The notes beneath the pieces were generated by a model. It did no database searches. It was not told where the DNA came from and was given only the letters and a program-made list of their open reading frames with translations. A DNA stretch of 64,000 nt, taken from a halophilic archaeon. GTDB taxonomy: Archaea > Halobacteriota > Halobacteria > Halobacteriales > Haladaptataceae. The position numbers and the translations under genes were made by a program. The stretch is taken from the NCBI GenBank assembly GCA_003298465.1, contig QNGA01000005.1, positions 62,001 to 126,000 of the forward strand. Reading direction: 5' to 3'. Positions 8,348 to 17,317 of this stretch are shown here, piece after piece (within the stretch, counting starts at the first letter, position 1; every line of letters begins with the position of its first letter).

Positions 8348-10837
8348 TCAGACCAGTCGGGAACGGACATTAGCGTCGGTATGCTCGCGGGGCGATATGC
8401 GCTCGTCGAACGCAAACAATCCCCTGTCGGTCGTGGTATTCGTCGTGGCTGCCTCGGTCGACGTGTTCGTTGTCATAGCGCTTGTCGCCGTCGTCGTAGT
8501 CGTAGTCGTAGTCGGAGGTGCAGTGCTTGTCACTTCAGTCGTCGTGGATGTCGCGATCGAACCCGAAGAAAGAGAAGAACTGCCGGTCTGTGTCGTGGTC
8601 GTCGTCGGGGGTGGAATTGTCGTGTCAGTGAACGTGTTTGTAGTCGTTCCAGCGGTCTGCCTCGCCATCGTCCCGTTCAGCGAATTCGTCGTTTCAGAAG
8701 TCGTACTACCAGTTGTCGACGTGGTCACCGTGGTCGACGGCGGTGAGGTTGTCGTGGTTGTCGGTGCCGGTGAAGTCGTCGTAGTTGTCGGTGCTGGTGA
8801 AGTCGTCGTGGTTGTCGGTGCCGGTGATGTCGTAGTCGTCGTGGTTGTCGGTGGTGGTGTGGTTGTCGTGGTTGTCGGTGGCGGTGATGTCGTAGTCGTC
8901 GTGGTCGACGGCGGCGAGGTCGTAGTCGTTGTAGTCGGTGGACTGGTAGTGTCGGGTGGGGTTGACGTGTCGGGTGACGTCGATCTGTCCGGTGGTTGTG
9001 TCGTCTCCGTCGGGGATGTTGTCTCTTTGGCCGGCGTGGTCGAGGTCTCTCCGCCGGGTGACGACGTAGGTTGGCCCGTCGTTGGGCCAGGGTTGGTTGT
9101 CGGCTGTTCGGGGCCGCTGTCACCGTCGAACCCGCCGAGTCCGATGCCGGGGTCAAGGAACGCGAAGCCTATTCCGGCGACGAACAGCAGAATACCGGCG
9201 ACGACTAGCAGTTTCTGTATCGAGTCAGGACCTGGATCAATTGACATGTTGTTGACGTATCGTTGAAGCGTTTCGGCGTGTGAGCCGATCGGTGCTGGAA
9301 AGTCAGCGAGCGTTCGGAGCACTTCACAAACCCCGAGTGCCCCAGTCACGAACGCGAAGAAGAGGTAGATACCGAGTCCCAGCGGTGGGACCACCATGAG
9401 CGAGATCGGAATACTGACGTCGGCGATGACGACGTGCAGATCAACCAGCCGCGAGAGGGCAAAGATAGGTACCGCCGCCAGTGCCGTCGTTGCGGCGATG
9501 CGGCCCAGGCGAGCGTCCGAAAGCGGATCGAAACCGACCCGTCGCGCACTCCAGAGATGCAACAGGAACATCGATCCGTAGCCGACGCTCGTCGCAACCG
9601 CCGCACCGTGCATCCCGTACCGGGGAATGAGCAGGGCGTTCAGCCCGAAGTTGATGCCCGCCGCAGTGCCGGTAGCGATGATGGGAGACGTCAAGTCGCC
9701 TTTCCCCTGGCTAATGGCGAGAATGGGCCGGGCGACGGCGAACCCGAGCGCACCCGGCAGTAAAAGAATGAGTGGCGTCACTGCCGGCATAAATTCGACA
9801 CCGAGATACACAGGGACGGCAATGTCCGCCAGCGCGGCCAGCCCGAGCGCCATCACGCCCGTCAGCAAGAACGTGTATCGTGTCGTGCGAGCAGTAAGTT
9901 TCGATATCTTCTCCGTCTGGTCGTTCGACCACAACTCCGACGTAGAGTGGACGAACACCGTCTGGAGTGCCAGCGGGACAAACCAGAGGAACTCCGCCAG
10001 CTCCAGCGCACCACGGTAATAGCCGACTTGTTTGCTGGCGTCCTCTAGCGAGAGCTGGAGCATCAAAATGTCTATCTTGTACAGCGACATCAAGAAGAGG
10101 ATAAGGACGATAGACAGCGAGTTGAACGTCAGCATCTGGCGGCGCGGAAACCGCGAGGGCGTCGACTCGAAGATGTGGCCGAGCGACCCCTGCCGGCTAA
10201 CGAGCACGAGACCGACGATAGCCACGGCGGCGCCTGCGGCTATCTTCCCCGCAAGCGCGCCGGCGACACCGAAATCGAAGTAGACAAGCGGGATAGCGAT
10301 GCTAACGAACGCCACTTTCTGGACTACCTTTAGTGGCTCAGAGTAGCGTTCGAGACCAAACCCCATTAGCGTCTTACGGGCGTACTCCCGAAACTGGTCG
10401 GTCACCACGAGCACCGCAAGGATGTAGAAGTACACCTCGAACTGCTCGCCAAGCGTCTTGGCGACGAGACCGCTCCATGCCGCTAGCGCTAGGAGCACCG
10501 ACCCTGCAACTGCCAGTGCCAGCGCTAGCCGGAAGTAGAACCCGACGACATGAGACTCCCAGTCTGGTATCGCACGATTCTCCGCGATGAACTTCCGAAC
10601 ACCGTCGCTCACACCAGAGCTGACAAGAATCATAAACAGCGAGAACACCGAGAGGACCGTGGTGTAGATGCCGATACCCGTCGGTCCCAGTAGCCGATAA
10701 AGGATGGGCGTCGTCAGGATACCGATGACCAGTGTGAGGACCTTTGTGCTGGCGACTGAAAGGACCCCACTCAGAATGCTACGCTGCATTGGATCACCAC
10801 CATCAACCTGCGGGGCTCTCGTTGGGGCGACACTCAC
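8348..10837 (-). CDS. Wzx-like polysaccharide flippase with a long Thr/Pro-rich C-terminal tail
   Basis: 829 residues from the GTG at 10835-10837; an internal ATG at 10787-10789 (MQRSILSGVL) is an alternative. A TATA-like box (10855-10871) about 25 bases before the GTG fits a leaderless transcript from the GTG. Residues 17-510 are a MATE/Wzx-type flippase with about 14 helices (TKVLTLVIGILTTPILYRLL, MLTFNSLSIVLILFLMSLYKID), expected to flip lipid-linked glycans across the membrane. One more helix near 545-560 is followed by about 220 residues of TTTTTTSPP/TTTTTSPAP repeats, then a charged end. The mucin-like tail is unusual for a flippase and would lie outside the cell. Confidence 0.88.
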   Translation of the reverse strand: MSVAPTRAPQVDGGDPMQRSILSGVLSVASTKVLTLVIGILTTPILYRLLGPTGIGIYTTVLSVFSLFMILVSSGVSDGVRKFIAENRAIPDWESHVVGFYFRLALALAVAGSVLLALAAWSGLVAKTLGEQFEVYFYILAVLVVTDQFREYARKTLMGFGLERYSEPLKVVQKVAFVSIAIPLVYFDFGVAGALAGKIAAGAAVAIVGLVLVSRQGSLGHIFESTPSRFPRRQMLTFNSLSIVLILFLMSLYKIDILMLQLSLEDASKQVGYYRGALELAEFLWFVPLALQTVFVHSTSELWSNDQTEKISKLTARTTRYTFLLTGVMALGLAALADIAVPVYLGVEFMPAVTPLILLLPGALGFAVARPILAISQGKGDLTSPIIATGTAAGINFGLNALLIPRYGMHGAAVATSVGYGSMFLLHLWSARRVGFDPLSDARLGRIAATTALAAVPIFALSRLVDLHVVIADVSIPISLMVVPPLGLGIYLFFAFVTGALGVCEVLRTLADFPAPIGSHAETLQRYVNNMSIDPGPDSIQKLLVVAGILLFVAGIGFAFLDPGIGLGGFDGDSGPEQPTTNPGPTTGQPTSSPGGETSTTPAKETTSPTETTQPPDRSTSPDTSTPPDTTSPPTTTTTTSPPSTTTTTTSPPPTTTTTTPPPTTTTTTTSPAPTTTTTSPAPTTTTTSPAPTTTTTSPPSTTVTTSTTGSTTSETTNSLNGTMARQTAGTTTNTFTDTTIPPPTTTTTQTGSSSLSSGSIATSTTTEVTSTAPPTTTTTTTTATSAMTTNTSTEAATTNTTTDRGLFAFDERISPREHTDANVRSRLV

Positions 10838-10854
10838 CCCCCAGTTGTCACCAC

Positions 10855-10871
10855 GTAGGCTTTATTATACA
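10855..10871 (-). promoter_or_regulatory. Promoter box shared with the nucleotide-sugar dehydrogenase gene
   Basis: GTAGGCTTTATTATACA on the + strand reads TGTATAATAAAGCCTAC toward the flippase gene. The TATA core is about 25-35 bases from the GTG start, the archaeal TATA-to-start spacing for leaderless mRNA. The same 17 bases occur at 40418-40434. Confidence 0.65.
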
Positions 10872-10950
10872 CTGGCTAGACGGGGGTGACAGAACGTTGC
10901 AACAGCGAATGGATGACTGGACAACGAGGCGCTAGAGTCGTTATCTCCAA

Positions 10951-11020
10951 TGTCAACTACCCCTACCTGTTGACCTTCTCCACGGGCTATAGCCCGTGGA
11001 ATTCCGGCAGGGGATTCCCG
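10951..11020 (-). repeat. Nested IS605-family right-end remnants
   Basis: The gap 10838-11166 has no gene. It holds GTCAACTACCCCTACC (the reverse of the GGGGTAGTTGAC end seen at 17165) followed by TTGACC and the perfect 20-base palindrome CCACGGGCTATAGCCCGTGG at 10980-10999. The structure resembles one right-end hairpin lying inside another. No tnpB sequence is attached. Confidence 0.6.
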
Positions 11021-11166
11021 GCTCTACTGGCTGTATCAGGGCAGACACCGCCGTTTTGCTAATAGTAGAGTTTAGTAATCCACAGATTTGTTCATGTATG
11101 ATAGCATCAGAAGTAAACTTTCTAATCTAATAGTACAAGATCTATTAACGGCTCAGAATCGACGGG

Positions 11167-12420
11167 TCAGTACGATTCGAGCGCTTCGGCGTAGAGGTGG
11201 GCGACGTCAACGCAGACTCGCTCCCAGGTGAACTGCGTGGCGTGGGCCTCAATGGCGTCGTGGTCCCAATCCTCGCCGAGTGCCCGGACGATGGCGTCCG
11301 CGAGGTCGGCGTGGTCTTCCGGACTATCCACGAGGAAGCCGTACTCCTCGGAGGTGACGACCTCCTCGCTACCGCCGTTGTACGTCGAGACGACCGGTGA
11401 CCCGCAGGCCATCGCCTCCAGCTGGACGAGGCCGAAACTCTCGCTGTAGCTCGGCAGGACGAACGCATCGCAGGCGCTCAGCCAGTGTTTGAGGTCGTCG
11501 GTGTCGACGTATCCGAGCAGATGAACGCTATCTTCGAGCCCTAGCTTCTCGATCTGTTCCTCCAGCTGGCCGTGCATCCCGCCGTGTCCGCCGATAGCGC
11601 AGGTCACGTTCCCCGCGCGCTCGACGACATCCGGGAGCACGTCGATGAGGTGGTGGAACCCCTTGCGTTCCTTCAAGTGGCCGAGCGCGAATAGCAGGTT
11701 CTCGTCGGGGTCGACGCCGAGTTCCGCCCTAGCTTCACGCTTCGGGACGCGCCGGATTCGGTCCGTACTGAACCCATTGGGAACGTAGTAGACGTCGTCG
11801 TTGAACTGCTGGAGCGCAGCGTTATCGCGGCGATTGACTCGGATGATGGCGTCGGCGTCTCGCCAAGTGCGGTCTATTTTGTTGTTGCTCGACTCTAGTT
11901 GGTCGACGAACAGCTCGCGGTTCTCGTGGACTGTGAGCAGGAACGGAATGTCGAGTTCATGCTTGAGAACGCTGCCGACGTAGCCGGCGGTCCAGGTCAT
12001 GTGGCAATGTATTAAGTCGAACTCGATGGGAAGGTCGTCAAGGACCTTCTTCGCCCGTCGGGCATGCTGGTCGCCGAGAAACCGCCGATGGAGGTCGAGT
12101 GGGAGATAGAGTAGCGGTGTACTGACCACTGTTACGTTGTCAGGTTTGTTTTCGCGGTTTATTTTCGCACTCCGACTAAACGGCTTAGCGTAGTCGATGG
12201 GGAGATACTTAGAGATGTCGGCGAACCGGTTGTAGCGGACGAGAACGTACACCTCCTCGAAGTAGTCGGCGAGCACGTCTACCTGCCCCTTGACAAAGTG
12301 ATTGTAGCTGTGGGAGACGATGAGCAAGTTCCGGTCCGAGAGCGCCTCTAGGTCGTGGTCCCGTGGTACGTTTCCGAAGTCCAGGGGATCGTCGGTCCGG
12401 GTTCGCGTGTCGCTCGACAT
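11167..12420 (-). CDS. GT4-family glycosyltransferase
   Basis: 417 residues from the ATG at 12418-12420 (MSSDTRTRTDDPLD). A TATA-like box 24-33 bases upstream supports this start over the more distal ATG. The GT-B fold is evident: an N-terminal domain with LLIVSHSYNHFVKGQ and LIHCHMTWTAGYVGSVL, then a C-terminal nucleotide-sugar domain with LLFALGHLKERKGFHHLID, the acidic motif ESFGLVQLEAMACGSPVVST and a following GGSEEVV. Family members move a sugar from an NDP or GDP donor onto a lipid-linked or protein glycan at the cytoplasmic membrane face. The donor sugar cannot be read from sequence. It is adjacent to the flippase in the surface-glycan region. Confidence 0.9.
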   Translation of the reverse strand: MSSDTRTRTDDPLDFGNVPRDHDLEALSDRNLLIVSHSYNHFVKGQVDVLADYFEEVYVLVRYNRFADISKYLPIDYAKPFSRSAKINRENKPDNVTVVSTPLLYLPLDLHRRFLGDQHARRAKKVLDDLPIEFDLIHCHMTWTAGYVGSVLKHELDIPFLLTVHENRELFVDQLESSNNKIDRTWRDADAIIRVNRRDNAALQQFNDDVYYVPNGFSTDRIRRVPKREARAELGVDPDENLLFALGHLKERKGFHHLIDVLPDVVERAGNVTCAIGGHGGMHGQLEEQIEKLGLEDSVHLLGYVDTDDLKHWLSACDAFVLPSYSESFGLVQLEAMACGSPVVSTYNGGSEEVVTSEEYGFLVDSPEDHADLADAIVRALGEDWDHDAIEAHATQFTWERVCVDVAHLYAEALESY

Positions 12421-12443
12421 ACCGAACTGTTGGCAACCGGTGG

Positions 12444-12456
12444 TGTTTATTATCGG
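12444..12456 (-). promoter_or_regulatory. TATA-like promoter box of the GT4 gene
   Basis: GTTTATTATC on the + strand reads GATAATAAAC toward the gene, 24-33 bases upstream of the ATG at 12420. It belongs to the same ATAATAAA family as the boxes at 10855, 13514, 27546, 31631 and 40418. Confidence 0.5.
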
Positions 12457-12602
12457 GTGTATAACGTCGCAGCCGCGACCCCGACCCAGCCGTGCGCTCG
12501 CCGATTGTTGCGCCGGTTGGCCGATTTCTGCCCCGATGCACAAAGGCGGCTAGAGTACCGAAAGTGACCGCCTGACGGCGGCAATGTGACGCTTACCGGA
12601 GC

Positions 12603-12654
12603 TTTACAAGCGGTCTAGGAGAATGCCCCGGGGCTTGACCCCGAGGCAATTCAC
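12603..12654 (-). repeat. 52-base right-end repeat C, copy 1
   Basis: Its reverse complement is identical over 52 bases to 29432-29483. The core is a CCCCGGGG-type hairpin (TGCCTCGGGGTCAAGCCCCG). Related shorter sequences occur at 24305-24335. It abuts the right-end hairpin of the tnpB fragment, so it looks like a further IS605-type end. Confidence 0.75.
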
Positions 12655-12660
12655 ACGGCT

Positions 12661-13065
12661 TGTGACATCCTCGCTCGCCCCCGAGGGCGGGGCTTCCTAC
12701 AAGGGAAGCCTCGTCATCGAAGATTTCAGAACCGCACTCCGAGAAGGTCGCCTGTCGGGGGTTCCGACTCGTCTCCCAGTGTCCCGAGGGGCTGTCACAG
12801 GCATTCCCATCCCGTGGCGAGTCATCGCCCGTCGGTTTTAGCGCAGACTCTCTCCCCACAGGTTAAGGCGACCGGCGATGTTGGCCGCCGCGCTGATGTC
12901 CGCTTGGTACTCCGACACCCAACACTTGCTATTCGTACATTGGAACGCCGCTTGAGAACTTCGAGAACCGATGTGGCCGCATGCGTGGCACGTCTGGGGC
13001 GTGTACGCCGGTTCCACCTTCCGTACTGGGATGCCCGCTTCGAGGGCTTTATCCTCGATACATCC
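12661..13065 (-). pseudogene. tnpB 3' fragment with frameshift and right-end hairpin
   Basis: Read on the minus strand, 13065 to about 12835 encodes the C-terminal part of an IS1341-type TnpB. It runs IEDKALEAGIPVRK, then a TCHACG zinc knuckle, an ADISAAANIAGRLNLWGES block (RuvC-III region, with Ala-Asp-Ile) and then a stop. The expected tail (ALKPTGDDSPRDGNACDS) continues in the next frame, so one base is missing near 12840. The right-end hairpin GCCCCGCCCTCGGGGGCGAG and the terminal GAGGATGTCA follow at 12664-12700. Everything upstream of the zinc finger is gone. It is a non-functional remnant. Confidence 0.8.
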
Positions 13066-13089
13066 GGTGGGTTGACGACCATTGCGTAC

Positions 13090-13387
13090 CGCTCCGACGA
13101 GGCCGCGACGGTTGTCCTACTCGTCAACGCTCGTCCGTACGCCTACTGCGCCGCCGAGGATGGACCGCAGCGTGCACGGCCGCCATCACGCTCGGCGTTG
13201 CCGCCGTCGACCAGCTAAGCGGCCACCTCCGCCTGCTTCCAGCCATCCTTGGCGTCCTCGTTCTCGGGCCGGGTTCCTGCTGTGCAGGCAGCCCCACCGT
13301 TTACGGCGGGCGAGGACATCACCACTCACGTCGCTAGTGCTCGTATTCGTCGCCGCCCTCCTGCTTCTGGTCGCTCTACACAAGTGA
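13090..13387 (+). pseudogene. Possible membrane-protein debris split by a right-end hairpin
   Basis: The plus strand encodes short hydrophobic pieces (AACTAAITLGVAAVDQL, LLPAILGVLVLGP and, after an interruption, SLVLVFVAALLLLVALHK followed by TGA at 13385). Between them lies CAGCCCCACCGTTTACGGCG and a GAGGACATCA end, an IS605-type right end in plus orientation (about 13290-13322). The simplest reading is a broken membrane gene. I cannot name it, and the pieces may be unrelated. Confidence 0.35.
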
Positions 13388-13513
13388 TCGCACCATTGTG
13401 GGTTCGAAACTCCGCTTCCAGAGTCGACGCGACGGTGTCGGCCGGCGACCGTCGGCGAACGCTGTCTCGAGTGCCGGACTCGAGGGTTCAGGTCCTCCGT
13501 CGCTTAGGAAGTC

Positions 13514-13524
13514 GATAATAAAGG
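13514..13524 (+). promoter_or_regulatory. TATA-like box of the GT2 gene
   Basis: GATAATAAAGG lies 28-38 bases before the ATG at 13552, the spacing expected for a leaderless haloarchaeal transcript. Confidence 0.5.
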
Positions 13525-13551
13525 ACCGAGGGGATAGACGTATACACAAAA

Positions 13552-14466
13552 ATGGCCCCCACTGTGAGCGTCATCGTACCGACGTACAACCGAGCAGACG
13601 CGTTGCCGCGGACTATCGAGAGCGTCCTCAGCCAGACCCTGGAAGACATAGAACTCATCGTGGTTGACGATGCCTCGCAGGACGATACGCCTGCAGTAGT
13701 GGCGTCCTATGACGACGACCGTGTCCAATTCGTCCAGCACGACGAGAATCAGGGGGCGAGTGCCGCACGCAACACAGGCATTGAGCGTGCCGAGGGGGAG
13801 TACGTGGCGTTTCTCGACTCCGACGACGTCTGGCTCCCAACAAAACTCGAAAAGCAGGTGCTGACACTGGAGATGCGGTCGGACGACTGGATCGCCGCCT
13901 ACTGCAAGGCCGAGACGGTTCATCCGGACGGCCAGCATCCCCTAATGAAGTGGGTGACTGAACTGATTTCCCGACGTAACGAGACCGAAGGTGCAGAGGG
14001 CGGCGAGGAACTCATCGGCCCCGTCCTCAGCGACGACCTTCATACCAGCGCCGGGTCGACCCTACTGGTCAAGCGGGAGGTCGCCGAACGAATCGGCGGG
14101 TTCGATGAATCATTCGACCGTTTCCAGGATCCCGAGTTCCTCATACGCGTCCTCCAGGAGGGGAAACTTGCCTGTATCGACGAACCGCTGCTATTGCGTT
14201 ACGAGACGGGCGAACCGTCGGCCGACGCGGTCCGCGAGGCCGACGAGCACTTCCGCCGGACGTTCGCCGACACGGTCGAGCACCTAGAACAGCAGGGCAT
14301 CGACGTGACAGGTGCACACCACTACATCCTAGCGCGACGCTACATTGACGAAGGCCAATTCCGGACGGGCCTACGCTACCTACGGTCGGCACGACCGCCT
14401 ACACCCCGGCAGTATCCCGGACTACTGCTGAACATCTACTCCGGCGTCCGTAAACGACTCAGGTAA
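13552..14466 (+). CDS. GT2-family glycosyltransferase
   Basis: 304 residues. The GT-A fold of family 2 starts at once: VSVIVPTYNRADALPRTIES, ELIVVDDASQDDT, then GASAARNTGIERAEGEYVAF and LDSDDVW (the DxD-like metal/nucleotide site, about residues 89-95). An acceptor region follows with GGFDESFDRFQDPEFLIRVL, typical of inverting GT2 enzymes. It probably adds one sugar to a surface glycan intermediate; donor and acceptor are not predictable. A small membrane-protein ORF follows after 3 bases. The region upstream is mobile-element debris. Confidence 0.92.
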   Translation: MAPTVSVIVPTYNRADALPRTIESVLSQTLEDIELIVVDDASQDDTPAVVASYDDDRVQFVQHDENQGASAARNTGIERAEGEYVAFLDSDDVWLPTKLEKQVLTLEMRSDDWIAAYCKAETVHPDGQHPLMKWVTELISRRNETEGAEGGEELIGPVLSDDLHTSAGSTLLVKREVAERIGGFDESFDRFQDPEFLIRVLQEGKLACIDEPLLLRYETGEPSADAVREADEHFRRTFADTVEHLEQQGIDVTGAHHYILARRYIDEGQFRTGLRYLRSARPPTPRQYPGLLLNIYSGVRKRLR

Positions 14467-14469
14467 CAC

Positions 14470-14643
14470 GTGGAATACGCATACTACTACCTCGGGCTCT
14501 CAGTAGGGGCAACGCTGCTATTCGGATGTACGGTGCTGAACGTCGGACCGCTAGCCGCACTATCGCCGGCTGCCTCAACCGGCGTGATTATCGCCGCGTT
14601 CACCGCACTGACAATCGTCCACACCCTGTTCGCCAGTTCGTGA
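14470..14643 (+). CDS. Small two-helix membrane protein
   Basis: 57 residues from the GTG at 14470-14472, three bases after the stop of the GT2 gene. It has two hydrophobic helices (YYLGLSVGATLLFGCTVLNV and STGVIIAAFTALTIVHTLFA) with almost no soluble part. The spacing implies co-transcription with the glycosyltransferase. The function is unknown; it could be an accessory subunit. Confidence 0.6.
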   Translation: MEYAYYYLGLSVGATLLFGCTVLNVGPLAALSPAASTGVIIAAFTALTIVHTLFASS

Positions 14644-14695
14644 CATAGGACAAGGAACAAAATTTCCATTACAAATTTTCCGGCCAGATATCCGA

Positions 14696-14737
14696 CGTTT
14701 ACGTTTGTTCATACCATCCAATCGCCAGACGTAAACG
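14696..14737. promoter_or_regulatory. Inverted repeat upstream of a DUF7344 gene
   Basis: CGTTTACG (14696-14703) and CGTAAACG (14730-14737) are exact inverted half-sites 26 bases apart, 78-119 bases before the DUF7344 start. This is a candidate operator for an HTH protein, but no binding data can be read from sequence. Confidence 0.35.
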
Positions 14738-14814
14738 GGTTGCAACAGATCAAAACAGCCCGCGAGAATCTCCCCCGTTTAAGATGGCCGCATGTCTGGA
14801 CACTGGTGGAAGTC

Positions 14815-15390
14815 ATGAGCGCCACCACCGAAACCCTCTCCGAAGACACCCCCGAACTGTCTTCCAAGGAAACGCCAACCGAACTATCGAAGGACAAAAT
14901 ATTCCACATCCTCCAGACCCAGCGCCGGCGCGACGCACTCCGCTACCTCAAGAACAACGACGGGTCCGTCGAGATGCGGGCGCTGGCCGAGCAAGTGGCA
15001 GCATGGGAGAACGACACGACGGTGGCCGCACTAGCATCCGACGAGCGCCAGCGTGTGTATATCGCTCTCTATCAGTCTCACCTCCCGAAACTCGACAAGG
15101 AGGGCGTCATTGACTACAATCAGAGTCGAGGCATCGTCGAACGCGGGTCGCTCGCCGACCAGTTCGATCCCTATCTCGAAGCCCGGAGCGACGACAATTC
15201 TAAGGCTGACGACGACGCCGACAAACAGTGGTTTCGTTACTACCACTGGGCAACGGCGGCCAGCGCAGGAACGCTCGCCGCAACATGGCTAGGCCTACCG
15301 TTCGTCGGAAGTCTCACCAGTTCCGTACTCGGCGCGCTCGTCGTCTGTGTATACGCCGCCATCGCGACCCTCCAGCTCACAAGTCGTTGA
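14815..15390 (+). CDS. DUF7344-type HTH protein with two membrane helices
   Basis: 191 residues from the ATG at 14815. Residues 25-110 form a DUF7344 winged-helix domain (ILQTQRRRDALRYLKNNDGS, MRALAEQVAAWENDTTVAAL, ALYQSHLPKLDKEGVIDYNQ). Two helices follow near 145-190 (WATAASAGTLAATWLGLPFV, LGALVVCVYAAIATLQL), so the regulator is probably tethered to the membrane. A close paralogue is at 40828-41415. The gene ends CGT TGA, and that TGA lies in the TTGAT of an IS605-type right end (15386-15422), so the mobile remnant supplies its stop codon. It is likely a transcription factor of the glycan region; its targets are unknown. Confidence 0.85.
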   Translation: MSATTETLSEDTPELSSKETPTELSKDKIFHILQTQRRRDALRYLKNNDGSVEMRALAEQVAAWENDTTVAALASDERQRVYIALYQSHLPKLDKEGVIDYNQSRGIVERGSLADQFDPYLEARSDDNSKADDDADKQWFRYYHWATAASAGTLAATWLGLPFVGSLTSSVLGALVVCVYAAIATLQLTSR

Positions 15391-15422
15391 TATCTGCCCC
15401 GCCGTAGAGGGCAAAGATTCCC
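15386..15422 (-). repeat. Solo right-end hairpin A at a gene stop
   Basis: TTGATATCTGCCCCGCCGTA with the paired half GGGCAAAGATTCCC is a diverged copy of the TTGACATCCTCCCC hairpin. It is oriented so that its end points into the 3' end of the DUF7344 gene and contains that gene's TGA. A second degenerate hairpin (GGCCCACAGCTTTAGCCGTG) lies at 15467-15486. Confidence 0.65.
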
Positions 15423-15567
15423 GACCGCCGTGGAATGCCGTAGTTTACAGAGATTCCAGGAAAAGGCCCACAGCTTTAGCCGTGGGATGACTCCGACAGG
15501 AGCCGAAAAAGGACTCTCAATGCGGTCCATCGGTCATACTCCCGAGTCCGGGAACGAATATAAACCA

Positions 15568-15970
15568 TTGACATCCTCCCCGCCCTGAAGGGCGAGGATT
15601 CCCACGAGCGAAGGCCCGCTGAGTTGGGATGTTTAAGGTTCGCACACCGACGAGGTGCGGGCCATGCCACGTGGCCGTTACTCTTATCCTCGAATCGGAC
15701 GCTCCCACCGTTTCCGGCAGGGTACGAACGATTGTCAACAGATTCGGAGGTACTTGGTTGTTTAACGTCGGTACCCAACCTATCCCGATGGGGTACCATC
15801 GAGCCTTGGTTGGGAGGCCCGAATTTGTCCGATTGTCCCGGTATGGGCGCGGATGTACCGCGTCGGATACCCAGAAAAATGCACGGAGGGCACCTAATAA
15901 TATGCCATACAGTGTAAGTGAACAAAGACGGAGATTCATCCCCGCCCTGAAGGGCGAGGCTTTCTCGCCT
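15568..15970 (-). mobile_element. tnpB-less IS605-type remnant (reRNA region)
   Basis: The segment is bounded by the right-end hairpin TTGACATCCTCCCCGCCCTG at 15568-15603 and a second one (CATCCCCGCCCTGAAGGGCG) at 15936-15956, both in minus orientation. The minus-strand DNA between resembles the tnpB-tail/reRNA region of other elements here (ESSPFRAGRMS encoded across the hairpin), but no nuclease domain is left. It abuts the truncated 5' end of the next tnpB and probably caused that truncation. Confidence 0.6.
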
Positions 15971-15982
15971 GCAATCACGTAA

Positions 15983-17104
15983 GGGCGACGCGAAGGCGCA
16001 CTCTACGACGACCTGCGCGAAGAAACCGACCACAACCTGAACGCCAACCTAGTCCAGAAAGCCATCAAGGACGCGGTTGGCGCAGTCGGCTCGTGCAAAA
16101 CCAGTTGGAAGAACGGCGACCGCATTAGCAAACCTGCGTTCGAGGACCGCGACGACGCGTCGTACACGATGACATACGATAAGCGAGCCGCCACCTACCA
16201 CCGCTACAAAGCGTCGTTCGCCGTAGTCAACGGCGACCCCGTTGAGTGTCAGTACGAACTTCCAGTAGACCTCGCTGGCACACCGTACGAGCGGTACGTA
16301 CTTGACGCACGGTGGTCGTTCAGCACGAGCAAGCTCGTATACGATGGCGAACGGTTCTGGCTCCACGCCGTGATGAAGCGACGGTACGCTGATGACTCTG
16401 TGTATCCGCTGACAACCAAGGGTTCAGACGCGCAGGAGGACTTCACAAGAGTTCTCGGCGTGGACCTCAACGTCGACGGGTACAGCGCGGTCACCAGCGC
16501 AGGCGGCTTCCACGGCAACGCCGACTACTTGAACCACCGTCGCGCCGAGTACGAAGCCTTGCGTGGGGAGTTGCAGCAAACAGGGACGCGGTCAGCCCAC
16601 CTTCGACTCCAATCTCGGCAAGGCGTGGAGTGGAAGTGGTTCGACCAGTACGCGCACGATGTGGCGAACAGCATTGTCGCTGACGCGGTGCGAGTGCAGG
16701 CGACACACGTGGTGTTCGAGAAGTTAACGCGGATTCGCAAGCGTATCTCAATCGCACCTAAGTTCCAGCAGTGGTTGTTCCGCCGCGTCCAGAAGTACGT
16801 GGAGTACAAGCTCGAAGAGTTCGGCATTTCGTCCGAGCGAGTCGGGGCGTATTGTACGAGTCAGACGTGTAGTCGCATGGATTGCGACTGCGTTGACGAG
16901 GACAACCGGGATAATAAGCACTTCGAGTGTGTGGAATGTGGGTACGTGTTGAACGCGGATTTGAATGCGGCGAAGAATATCGGGTTGAAATTCCTCGATG
17001 ACCTCCCGACGAGCCACACGTGTTCGACTGGGAAGGCCACAAGTCAACTGGCCTTGGTGTCAGGGACGCTCACATCTAGCGGGAAATTTACTCGCATGGA
17101 ATAG
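15983..17104 (+). pseudogene. tnpB: 5'-truncated TnpB (IS1341-type RNA-guided nuclease)
   Basis: The frame is open from just after a TAA at 15980-15982 (EGALYDDLREETDHNLNANL...) to 17104. The first ATG in frame is at 16169, which leaves 311 residues. About 40 N-terminal residues of a normal TnpB are missing. The RuvC triad is present, numbering from the ATG at 16169: D99 (LGVDLNVDGY), E184 (VVFEKLTRI) and D264 (NADLNAAKN). The zinc finger is altered: TCSRMD stands where TCSRCG is expected, while the second knuckle (CVECG) is intact. A long right-end hairpin follows at 17115-17175. It is probably inactive as a nuclease, but its right end may still be transcribed. Confidence 0.85.
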
Positions 17105-17114
17105 GAGTCCACTG

Positions 17115-17175
<61 letters not shown>

Positions 17176-17317
17176 ATCGTTTGGAGAAACAGTTTAACCA
17201 ATCGTTTCGTCTGTTTTTCAAGGAGTTAATGGCTGGATAATTATAGTGGTACCCTGAGAAGCCTGGCCTGTAATGTCGATGGACATAACCGGCTCACACG
17301 AAACTGAGGACAGCGCA

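Noticed and set aside
8700..8960. GTGGTTGTCGGTG-type repeats resembling a satellite
   Set aside because: They are the codons of the flippase Thr/Pro tail on the minus strand, in frame throughout.
13388..13510. Possible tRNA because of GGGTTCGAAAC and GGGTTCAGGTC
   Set aside because: No acceptor or anticodon stem can be paired around either T-loop-like sequence.
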